From contig JBKPSJ010000232.1 of assembly GCA_046765875.1 (NCBI GenBank), positions 1-6,787 on the forward strand: 6,787 nucleotides of DNA, read 5' to 3'. The position numbers were made by a program, and so were the translations under genes. The stretch is from DASRHY01 sp046765875. GTDB lineage: Bacteria; Actinomycetota; Actinomycetes; Propionibacteriales; Kribbellaceae. How positions within the stretch are numbered: the stretch's first letter is position 1; each line of letters starts with the position of its first letter. The notes below the pieces were generated by a model. It did no database searches. It saw only the letters and a list, made by a program, of their open reading frames with translations, and was not told where the DNA came from. Positions 1 to 5,012 of the stretch are shown piece by piece.

Positions 1-719
1 CGATCGTGGTGCTCGACAACGCCGGCTCCGGTGAGCTGGCGGCCAACACCGAGATCGTCGCCGGCGACGGTGCCGACCTGCGGCTTGTCACCATCCAGTC
101 CGGCGACGCGGATTCGACGCACGTCGGCCAGCACGACGCGCTGGTCGGCCGGGACGCCAAGCTCAACCACGTCGCGATCACCCTCGGCGGCGCGATCGTG
201 CGGCTGTCGGTCAATGTCCGGTACGCCGGACCCGGCGGCGACGCGAACCTGCTCGGCGTGTACTTCGCCGAGGCCGGCCAGCACCACGAGCACCGCCTGT
301 TCGTCGACCACGAGCCGCCGAACTGTGCCAGCCACGTGACGTACAAGGGTGCGCTGGCCGGCGAGACCGCGCACGCGGTGTGGATCGGCGACGTGCTGAT
401 CCGGGCCTCGGCCCAGGGCACCGACACCTTCGAGCTGAACCGGAACCTCGTGCTCACCGACGGAGCCCGGGCGGACTCGGTGCCGAACCTGGAGATCGAG
501 ACCGGCGAGATTGTGGGTGCCGGGCATGCCTCGGCGACCGGCCGGTTCGACGACGAGCAGATGTTCTACCTGCAGGCGCGCGGGATTCCCGAGGACGAGG
601 CCCGCCGGCTGGTGGTGTCCGGCTTCTTCAACGACATCATCTTCCGGATCGGCGTCGCCGAGGTGGCCGAGCGGCTGCACGACGTCATCGAGCAGAAGCT
701 GGCCCGGGTGGCACGATGA
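1..719 (+). CDS. sufD: SufD, Fe-S cluster scaffold subunit (5' end outside window)
   Basis: This is the C-terminal part of SufD, a subunit of the cytosolic SufBCD scaffold on which Fe-S clusters are assembled. About 239 residues are visible in the frame whose first complete codon is at position 3. Actinobacterial SufD is usually about 370-400 residues, so the start lies upstream of the window. The visible part has the repetitive beta-strand character of the SufB/SufD beta-helix. It then shows the family signature PNLEIETGEIVGAGHASATG, followed by FDDEQMFYLQARGI. The His in GAGHAS (codon 525-527) matches in context the conserved SufD His that, with a SufB Cys, lies at the cluster assembly interface (E. 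coli His360, family knowledge). The helical C-terminus (GFFNDIIFRIG onward) is the SufC-binding region in the family. The stop overlaps the next start in ATGA. SufB is excluded because the SufB Cys motif is absent and sufC follows closely. Confidence 0.95.
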   Translation, partial: IVVLDNAGSGELAANTEIVAGDGADLRLVTIQSGDADSTHVGQHDALVGRDAKLNHVAITLGGAIVRLSVNVRYAGPGGDANLLGVYFAEAGQHHEHRLFVDHEPPNCASHVTYKGALAGETAHAVWIGDVLIRASAQGTDTFELNRNLVLTDGARADSVPNLEIETGEIVGAGHASATGRFDDEQMFYLQARGIPEDEARRLVVSGFFNDIIFRIGVAEVAERLHDVIEQKLARVAR

Positions 720-1057
720 GCGACTCGTTCGAGCGGGCCTGCGCGCTGTCCGACGTACCGGACGAGGGCTCGGTGCCGGTCGAGGTGGCCGGCGTCGAGG
801 TCGCCGTGGTGAAGAGCTGCGGCGAGGTCTTCGCGGTACGGGACGAGTGCTCGCACGCGCAGATCGCGCTGTCGGAGGGCGACGTGGCCAACTGCGAGGT
901 CGAGTGCTGGCTGCACGGCTCGACGTTCGACCTGCGCACCGGCGAACCGGTCAGCCTGCCGGCGTACGAACCCGTACCGATCTACCCGGTGCGGATCGAG
1001 GGCGACGACGTCCTCGTGGACGTGAAGAACCCCATCAACGCGGCTGCGTTGAACTAG
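716..1057 (+). CDS. Rieske-type [2Fe-2S] ferredoxin inside the suf operon
   Basis: This encodes a 113-residue soluble Rieske protein, a short single-domain size typical of ferredoxin subunits of non-haem oxygenases. The cluster ligands are visible as CSH (Cys45, His47) and CWLH (Cys64, His67), the CxH...CxxH pattern. They are followed by the usual GSTFDLRTGEP strand-turn and a C-terminal VRIEGDDVLVDV strand. Three further Cys (9, 35, 60) are not standard ligands. There is no signal peptide or membrane segment, so it should be cytosolic. The start is ATG 716, which overlaps the sufD stop in ATGA. No strong ribosome site is visible, so translation is probably coupled to sufD. The gene sits between sufD and sufC, where M. 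tuberculosis has no extra gene. From this position I infer electron delivery to Fe-S assembly, or a co-expressed client protein. Automated annotation as an oxygenase ferredoxin subunit is likely, but no oxygenase gene is nearby. Confidence 0.9.
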   Translation: MSDSFERACALSDVPDEGSVPVEVAGVEVAVVKSCGEVFAVRDECSHAQIALSEGDVANCEVECWLHGSTFDLRTGEPVSLPAYEPVPIYPVRIEGDDVLVDVKNPINAAALN

Positions 1058-1064
1058 ACATACC

Positions 1065-1082
1065 GAGACAGACGGAGACAGA
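1065..1082 (+). repeat. Short direct repeat in the leader of sufC
   Basis: The 8-base word GAGACAGA occurs at 1065-1072 and again at 1075-1082, a 10-base period. Both copies lie in the 32-base gap between the ferredoxin stop and the sufC start. The second copy is part of the likely ribosome site CGGAGA (1073-1078), which lies 11 bases before ATG 1090, rather far for an optimal site. This is the only true intercistronic gap in the visible suf operon. The repeat may be chance or may tune sufC translation. Confidence 0.45.
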
Positions 1083-1089
1083 ACCAAGC

Positions 1090-1854
1090 ATGGCGACTCT
1101 CGAGATCCGCGACCTGCACGCCGGCGTCGACACCGAGGCGGGGCACAAGGAGATCCTGCGCGGCGTCGACCTGACCATCAGCGCCGGCCAGACGCACGCA
1201 ATCATGGGTCCGAACGGCTCCGGCAAGTCGACGCTGGCGTACTCGATCGCCGGCCACCCGAAGTACAAGATCACCTCGGGCACGGTCACGCTCGACGGCG
1301 AGGACGTCCTCGCGATGAAGGTCGACGAGCGGGCACGCGCCGGGCTGTTCCTCGCGATGCAGTACCCGGTCGAGGTGCCCGGCGTCTCGGTGGCGAACTT
1401 CCTGCGTACGGCGAAGACCGCGATCGACGGCGAGGCGCCGAAGCTGCGCACCTGGGTCAAGGACGTCAACGGCGCGCTCGGCGACCTGGGCCTGGACAGC
1501 GACTTCGCCCAGCGCAACGTCAACGAGGGTTTCTCCGGCGGCGAGAAGAAGCGGCACGAGATCGTCCAGCTCGAACTGCTCGACCCGAAGATCGCCGTTC
1601 TCGACGAGACCGATTCCGGCCTCGACATCGACGCCCTCAAGGTGGTCGCCAACGGCGTGAACAAGTTCCACGAGCGTGGCGACAAGGGCGTGCTGCTGAT
1701 CACCCACTACACGCGGATCCTGCGCTACATCAAGCCGGACTTCGTGCACGTGTTCGTCGACGGCCGGATCGCCGAGGAGGGCGGCCCGGAGCTGGCCGAG
1801 GAGCTCGAGGCGTCCGGGTACGAGCGCTTCGTCAAGGCGGGAGCCACTTCATGA
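1090..1854 (+). CDS. sufC: SufC, ABC-type ATPase of the SufBCD complex
   Basis: SufC is the cytosolic ATPase that binds SufB and SufD and drives the conformational change needed for Fe-S cluster assembly. It is not a transporter despite its ABC fold. The 254-residue length is normal for the family. Motifs in order are Walker A GPNGSGKST (40-48, Lys46), Q-loop Gln91 in AMQYPVEVPGVS, ABC signature FSGGEKKR (148-155), Walker B IAVLDET with Glu173, D-loop SGLD (176-179) and the switch His206 in LLITHYTRIL. The sequence YPVEVPGVS after the Q-loop and the GGEKKRHEIVQ stretch are typical of SufC rather than of transport ATPases. The start ATG 1090 yields the expected MATLEIRDLHAGV. A longer reading to 511 in the same frame would run through the ferredoxin gene in Arg-rich nonsense. 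The stop overlaps the sufS start in ATGA. Confidence 0.97.
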   Translation: MATLEIRDLHAGVDTEAGHKEILRGVDLTISAGQTHAIMGPNGSGKSTLAYSIAGHPKYKITSGTVTLDGEDVLAMKVDERARAGLFLAMQYPVEVPGVSVANFLRTAKTAIDGEAPKLRTWVKDVNGALGDLGLDSDFAQRNVNEGFSGGEKKRHEIVQLELLDPKIAVLDETDSGLDIDALKVVANGVNKFHERGDKGVLLITHYTRILRYIKPDFVHVFVDGRIAEEGGPELAEELEASGYERFVKAGATS

Positions 1855-3095
1855 CCTTCACGAGTCCACTGGACCTGGAGTCGGTGCGGGCGGACTTCCC
1901 GATCCTGTCCCGCCGGCTCGCGGGCGGGTACCCGCTGGTCTACCTGGACTCGGCGAACTCCTCGCAGAAGCCCACGCAGGTGATCGAGGCGGTACGCCGC
2001 CACTACACCGAGCACAACGCCAACGTGGCCCGGGCGATGCACCAGCTCGGCGCCGAGGCGACCGCGGCGTACGAGGGCGCCCGGGACAAGCTGGCGGCGT
2101 TCATCGGCGCGCCGGACCGCCGCGAGGTGGTGTTCACCAAGAACGCCTCCGAGGCGCTCAACCTGGCCGCACACACGCTGACCGCGGGCCTGAAGCCGGG
2201 CGACGAGGTGGTGATCTCCGAGATGGAGCACCACTCGAACATCGTCCCGTGGCAGCTTGCCTGCGAGCGCACCGGCGCGACGCTGAAGTGGTTCGGCGTC
2301 ACCGACGGCGGCCGGCTGGACCTGAGCAATGCCGACGACGTCATCACGGAGCGCACCAAGGTCGTCTCGGTGGCCTGGGTGTCGAACGCGCTCGGAACCG
2401 TGAACCCGATCACCGACATCGCGGCAAAGGCGCACGCGGTCGGTGCCGTACTGGTTGTCGACGGCTCGCAGGCGGTGCCACAGCTGCCCGTCGATGTCGC
2501 CGCGCTCGGCGCGGACATGGTCGCGTTCACCGGGCACAAGATGGTCGGCCCGACCGGGATCGGCGTGCTCTGGGGCCGGTACGAGCTCCTCGAAAGCCTG
2601 CCGCCGTTCCTCGGCGGCGGGGAGATGATCGAGGTCGTACGGATGACCGGTTCGACGTACGCCGCACCACCGGCCCGGTTCGAGGCTGGTACGCCGCCGA
2701 TCGCGCAGGCGGTCGGTCTTGGCGCGGCCGTCGACTATCTGTCCGGGATCGGCATGGACAAGATCGCCGCGCACGAGCACGCGGTTGTGGAGTACGCGCT
2801 GGAAGGCCTCAAGACCGTCCCCGGGTTGACGATTGTCGGCCCCGACAACGCGACCGACCACGGCGGTGCCATCAGCTTCCAATTGGACGGCGTGCACCCG
2901 CACGACGTGGCGACCGTGCTCGATACCCGTGGGATCGCGGTACGTGCCGGGCACCACTGCGCCCGGCCGGTGCATGAGCGGTTCGGAATACAGTCGTCCA
3001 CCCGAGCGTCTTTCTACCTGTACACCAAGCCGGAGGAGATCGACGCGCTCGTCGACGGCCTCGGGTTTGTCCGCGATTACTTCAAGGTGAGTTGA
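1851..3095 (+). CDS. sufS: SufS, group II cysteine desulfurase
   Basis: SufS is a PLP-dependent enzyme that converts L-cysteine to L-alanine and holds the sulfur as a persulfide, which is passed to SufU. The 414-residue length is typical. Visible residues are EMEHHSN (His127/His128, the cofactor-stacking region), VVDGSQ (Asp204 for the PLP pyridine nitrogen, and Gln207), FTGHKMVGPTG with the PLP Schiff-base Lys230, and the catalytic loop RAGHHCARP with Cys370. The ordered RAGHHC loop close to the C-terminal domain marks the group II (SufS) type rather than IscS/NifS. The start ATG 1851 overlaps the sufC stop and has GGGAG at 1839-1843, seven bases upstream. The stop TGA shares one base with the sufU start. 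All catalytic residues are present, so the enzyme should be active. Confidence 0.97.
   Translation: MTFTSPLDLESVRADFPILSRRLAGGYPLVYLDSANSSQKPTQVIEAVRRHYTEHNANVARAMHQLGAEATAAYEGARDKLAAFIGAPDRREVVFTKNASEALNLAAHTLTAGLKPGDEVVISEMEHHSNIVPWQLACERTGATLKWFGVTDGGRLDLSNADDVITERTKVVSVAWVSNALGTVNPITDIAAKAHAVGAVLVVDGSQAVPQLPVDVAALGADMVAFTGHKMVGPTGIGVLWGRYELLESLPPFLGGGEMIEVVRMTGSTYAAPPARFEAGTPPIAQAVGLGAAVDYLSGIGMDKIAAHEHAVVEYALEGLKTVPGLTIVGPDNATDHGGAISFQLDGVHPHDVATVLDTRGIAVRAGHHCARPVHERFGIQSSTRASFYLYTKPEEIDALVDGLGFVRDYFKVS
3084..3090 (+). promoter_or_regulatory. Ribosome binding site that decides the sufU start
   Basis: AAGGTGA lies inside the last codons of sufS, four bases before ATG 3095 (seven counted from the GG). 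This spacing favours ATG 3095 over the adjacent in-frame TTG at 3092. It gives the family-typical N-terminus MQLDALYQEIILDHYR, and a TGATG stop-start junction with sufS. Confidence 0.7.
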
Positions 3096-3556
3096 TGCAG
3101 CTCGACGCGCTGTACCAGGAGATCATCCTCGACCACTACCGCAGTCCCCACCACAAGGGTCTGGCCGACCAGTACGACGTCGAGGTGCACCACGTCAACC
3201 CGTCGTGCGGCGACGAGGTGACGCTTCGGGTGTCGCTGGACGGCGACGTGGTGACCGGCGTGTCGCACGAGAGCCTCGGCTGCTCGATCAGCCAGGCCGC
3301 GACGTCGGTGATGACCGACCTGGTGATCGGCAAGCCCATATCAGAGGGAATGTCGACGTACGAGAAGTTCCTTGAGCTGATGCAGGGCCGTGGCAGTGTG
3401 GAACCTGACGAAGAGGTGCTGGAGGACGGTGTCGCCTTCGCGGGCGTGGCACAGTTCCCGGCCCGGGTGAAGTGCGCGCTGCTGGGCTGGTCGGCCTGGC
3501 GGGACGCCACGGCGCAGGCGTTGGCGCGATCGACGGACGGAGCGACGAATGGCTGA
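3095..3556 (+). CDS. sufU: SufU, zinc-dependent sulfur relay protein
   Basis: SufU has the IscU fold and in Gram-positive bacteria acts mainly as a zinc-dependent sulfurtransferase that accepts the persulfide from SufS. The protein has 153 residues. The zinc/sulfur ligands are all visible: Cys38 and Asp40 in PSCGDE, Cys63 in LGCSISQA, and Cys127 in VKCALLGW. These correspond to Cys41, Asp43, Cys66 and Cys128 of B. subtilis SufU. About 20 extra residues around 82-108 (SEGMSTYEKF and following) form the insertion that separates SufU from IscU, and the IscU His next to the third Cys is absent. Both facts support a relay role rather than a scaffold role. The C-terminus is short and polar. Its last eight bases overlap the start of the next gene, so the two are probably translated together. 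Confidence 0.96.
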   Translation: MQLDALYQEIILDHYRSPHHKGLADQYDVEVHHVNPSCGDEVTLRVSLDGDVVTGVSHESLGCSISQAATSVMTDLVIGKPISEGMSTYEKFLELMQGRGSVEPDEEVLEDGVAFAGVAQFPARVKCALLGWSAWRDATAQALARSTDGATNG

Positions 3557-3926
3557 GACGACGACCGGTACCGAGAAGATCGAGCTGCCCGAGGTCGACC
3601 TTGACGCGCCCTCGGCGAAGGCGACGGTCGAGGACGTCACCGAGGCGCTCAAGGACGTCGTCGACCCCGAGCTCGGCATCAACGTGGTCGACCTGGGCCT
3701 GGTGTACGGCATCACCCTGGACGAGGACGACATCGCCGTCATCGACATGACGCTGACCTCGGCGGCCTGCCCGCTGACCGACGTGATCGAGGACCAGACC
3801 CGCGAGTCGCTCGACGGCATGGTGTCGGACTTCCGGATCAACTGGGTCTGGATGCCGCCGTGGGGCCCGGAGAAGATCACCGACGACGGCCGCGACCAGC
3901 TTCGCGCCCTCGGCTTCAACGTGTGA
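3549..3926 (+). CDS. sufT: SufT-like DUF59 (MIP18-family) Fe-S maturation protein
   Basis: This is a 125-residue protein of the DUF59/MIP18 family, annotated in bacteria as SufT or metal-sulfur cluster biosynthetic enzyme. It is a cytosolic accessory factor for Fe-S protein maturation and is probably not essential for the core reaction. Family hallmarks are DPELGINVVDLGLVYGI (39-55), the conserved Cys74 in LTSAACPLTD, and the C-terminal WMPPWGPEKITDDGRDQLRALGF. The first 25 or so residues are acidic and probably disordered, slightly longer than the compact domain. Start ATG 3549 has GGAG at 3539-3542, six bases upstream, and overlaps the sufU stop. It occupies the position of Rv1466, the last gene of the M. 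tuberculosis suf operon, and is the last suf gene here too. The biochemical role of the family is only partly established. Confidence 0.93.
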   Translation: MAETTTGTEKIELPEVDLDAPSAKATVEDVTEALKDVVDPELGINVVDLGLVYGITLDEDDIAVIDMTLTSAACPLTDVIEDQTRESLDGMVSDFRINWVWMPPWGPEKITDDGRDQLRALGFNV

Positions 3927-3985
3927 CATCGCCCCACCGCTCGCCTGAATCGTCTCGTATTACCCAGCGGCTGGCGGCGGGACAT

Positions 3986-3998
3986 ACATGGCCCATGT
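3986..3998. promoter_or_regulatory. 13-base perfect palindrome downstream of sufT
   Basis: ACATGG and CCATGT flank a single central C, making a perfect odd palindrome about 60 bases after the sufT stop. The one-base spacer is too tight for an RNA hairpin, so a protein-binding site is more plausible than a terminator. No regulator is identifiable from the sequence. Confidence 0.35.
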
Positions 3999-4006
3999 CA
4001 TTGCCG

Positions 4007-4020
4007 CACACCTCGGTGTG
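4007..4020. repeat. Palindrome at the left border of the repeat array
   Basis: CACACC and GGTGTG are separated by TC. The right arm is the first six bases of the first tandem repeat unit. The left arm is therefore an inverted copy of the unit prefix at the array border, and in RNA it could pair with any later GGTGTG prefix. Confidence 0.5.
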
Positions 4021-4150
4021 AGGGTTTGCGCCCCGGCCGAGGGTTTGCGTCCCGGTGTGGGGGTGTGCGCCCCGGCCGAGGGGTGTGCGTCCCGGTGTGG
4101 GGGTGCGTCCCGGTGTGAGGGTTTGCGCCCCGGCCGAGGGTTTGCGCCCT
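4015..4150. repeat. Seven-unit GC-rich tandem repeat array of two alternating types
   Basis: Seven units of 18-20 bases lie head to tail at 4015-4034, 4035-4053, 4054-4073, 4074-4093, 4094-4111, 4112-4131 and 4132-4150. Each has a six-base prefix, a G run, a TTTGCG or TGTGCG core and a C run. Units 1, 3, 5 and 6 start with GGTGTG, and units 2, 4 and 7 start with GGCCGA. Units 1 and 6 are identical. The pairs 1+2 and 6+7 match at 37 of 39 positions, which suggests duplication of a roughly 39-base double unit. Within each unit the G and C runs can form a small hairpin around the core. There are no unique spacers, so this is not a CRISPR array. Confidence 0.9.
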
Positions 4151-4193
4151 CGCACAACTTGGTGTGAGCCCTGACCCGCGGCGCAAACCCTCG
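4135..4193 (+). terminator. Long composite hairpin at the right end of the array (terminator or attenuator candidate)
   Basis: CGAGGGTTTGCGCC (4135-4148) is perfectly complementary to GGCGCAAACCCTCG (4180-4193), giving a 14-bp stem. Directly stacked inside it, CTCGCAC (4149-4155) pairs with GTGTGAG (4162-4168) over 7 bp with one G-U, closing the loop AACTTG. That leaves an 11-base bulge at 4169-4179. A shorter alternative, CGAGGG (4135-4140) with CCCTCG (4147-4152), excludes the long form. No T tract follows, as is common for actinobacterial terminators. The position, about 210 bases after sufT and about 110 before the next start, fits either the end of the suf transcript or a leader structure of the next gene. 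The structure is seen in the sequence, and the function is inferred. Confidence 0.5.
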
Positions 4194-4263
4194 CATGGGG
4201 GCGCGGAGCACCACGTTCGTCCGCCTACAGTTCGGGCGTACTGGGGGTGTGAACCCGCGCCAC

Positions 4264-4286
4264 GGGTGGGCACCCATGACTTCATG
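4264..4286. promoter_or_regulatory. Two abutting palindromes just upstream of the acVLRF1 start
   Basis: GGGTG-GG-CACCC (4264-4275) is joined by one shared base to CATGA-CT-TCATG (4275-4286), 14 bases before ATG 4301. Each has 5-bp arms and a 2-base spacer, which suits DNA binding better than RNA folding. They could be operator sites for the next gene, but such short palindromes also occur by chance. Confidence 0.3.
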
Positions 4287-4300
4287 CGACACTGCGGCGG

Positions 4301-4921
4301 ATGGACGCGAAGTGGGTCATTGTGCCGCCGGAGCGGCTGGGCCGGTGGCTGGAGAACTTCGCCGGCCGGCACGGCGACGTCCGCTACGAGGTGAAGCCGG
4401 ACCTGGTGACGGTGGTCGCCGAGGACGGTGCCCAGGCCCGGATCACCGTGCCCTTCCCACCACTCACCGGCGACGTGGTCGAGCACGTGCTTACGCCGCG
4501 GCGGTACGGCGTCCTGCTCGTTCGGCGTGGTGGGTACGGCGTCGGCGTCTTCGACGGGCCCAAGCTGCTCGACTCGAAGGTCGGGTCGCGGCACGTCCAG
4601 GGCACCACCAAGGCCGGCGGGTGGTCGCAGCAGCGGTTCGCGCGGCGGCGGCAGAACCAGGCCCGCGGGGCGTTCGGGGCTGCCGCCGATCATGCCGCGC
4701 GCATCCTCGTACCGGCACTGCCTGATCTGGTCGCGCTCTATTGCGGAGGTGACCGGCGTGCCGTCGAGACCGTGCTGGCCGACAAGCGACTAGCCGGGCT
4801 GGCGGATCTGGTCCGCGAGCCGTTCCTCGGCGTACCGGATCCGCGTCAACGGGTGCTCGAGCAGGCCGGGGCCGATGCGCGGGCCGTACGCGTGGAAGTG
4901 CGTGAAGTGAAGGAACCGTGA
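4301..4921 (+). CDS. acVLRF1-family peptidyl-tRNA hydrolase / release-factor-like protein
   Basis: This is a 206-residue protein of the actinobacterial Vms1-like release factor 1 (acVLRF1) group. These proteins carry an eRF1-type domain related to eukaryotic Vms1/ANKZF1, which cleaves peptidyl-tRNA on stalled ribosome subunits. A similar rescue role is the expected but largely untested function here. The diagnostic stretch is GTTKAGGWSQQRFARRRQNQ (101-120). Its Gln residues in GGWSQQ sit where the catalytic GxQ loop of Vms1-type proteins is found, and the basic RFARRR patch suits RNA contact. An N-terminal beta-rich part (1-95) precedes it, and the C-terminal half is helical. There is no signal peptide. 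ATG 4301 is the first start in frame: TGA at 4277 lies upstream, with only a CTG between. No proper ribosome site is visible, so translation may be weak or use a very short leader. The gene stands alone, separated from suf by the repeat region. Confidence 0.85.
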   Translation: MDAKWVIVPPERLGRWLENFAGRHGDVRYEVKPDLVTVVAEDGAQARITVPFPPLTGDVVEHVLTPRRYGVLLVRRGGYGVGVFDGPKLLDSKVGSRHVQGTTKAGGWSQQRFARRRQNQARGAFGAAADHAARILVPALPDLVALYCGGDRRAVETVLADKRLAGLADLVREPFLGVPDPRQRVLEQAGADARAVRVEVREVKEP

Positions 4922-4935
4922 ACATCGCCTGACAT

Positions 4936-4976
4936 GGCCGCCAGATCGGCCGAGGCGCCCCTCGCCCTAGGTGAGG
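4936..4976 (+). terminator. Two adjacent small hairpins after the acVLRF1 gene
   Basis: The first hairpin pairs GGCCG (4936-4940) with CGGCC (4947-4951) around a six-base loop. The second pairs CCTCGCC (4960-4966) with GGTGAGG (4970-4976) over 7 bp with one G-U and a CTA loop. They begin 15 bases after the acVLRF1 stop and end about 36 bases before the next start. No T tract is present. A U-less terminator is the simplest reading. A leader structure for the ATPase gene is the alternative. Confidence 0.4.
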
Positions 4977-5000
4977 CTGGGTCCTACTCCGGCGGATCAC

Positions 5001-5006
5001 GAGAGG
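5001..5006 (+). promoter_or_regulatory. Ribosome binding site that decides the ATPase start
   Basis: GAGAGG lies six bases before ATG 5013. An in-frame GTG at 4971 would add 14 residues, but it falls within the stem of the preceding hairpin and has no ribosome site. ATG 5013 is therefore preferred. Confidence 0.65.
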
Positions 5007-5012
5007 CCAGGG

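Larger units (their letters stand above)
3927..4300. other. Gene-free region between the suf operon and the acVLRF1 gene
   Basis: These 374 bases hold no credible gene on either strand. Long open frames on the minus strand exist only because the GC-rich repeats lack stops. Their translations are low-complexity Gly/Arg/Pro/His/Thr repeats. The region contains a small palindrome near 3986, a tandem repeat array from 4015 to 4150, a composite hairpin to 4193, and two short palindromes just before ATG 4301. Between 4195 and 4260 I see nothing definite. TACAGT at 4226-4231 looks like a -10 element, but no matching -35 lies upstream, so I do not call a promoter. The region should contain the end of the suf transcript and the promoter of the next gene. 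Confidence 0.8.

Noticed and set aside
511..1089. An N-terminal extension of sufC starting at 511
   Set aside because: It would overlap sufD and the ferredoxin gene and adds Arg/Trp/Ser-rich nonsense. ATG 1090 gives the exact family N-terminus.
1725..2975. A 416-codon open frame on the minus strand opposite sufS
   Set aside because: SufS on the + strand has all catalytic residues, and the antisense translation is an Arg/His/Val-rich shadow.
4022..4140. A G-quadruplex in the repeat array
   Set aside because: The G runs of three or more are about 14-17 bases apart, too far for a canonical quadruplex, and they are matched by C runs that favour hairpins.
4015..4193. A CRISPR array
   Set aside because: Units are contiguous with an 18-20 base period and no unique spacers, and no cas genes are present.
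3916..4693. Protein-coding frames on the minus strand through the repeat array
   Set aside because: They translate to repeated Thr/Pro/Gly/Arg/His motifs that only mirror the DNA repeat, and they extend into real genes in the wrong sense.
4971..5012. GTG 4971 as the ATPase start
   Set aside because: It lies in a hairpin stem with no ribosome site, whereas ATG 5013 has GAGAGG six bases upstream.
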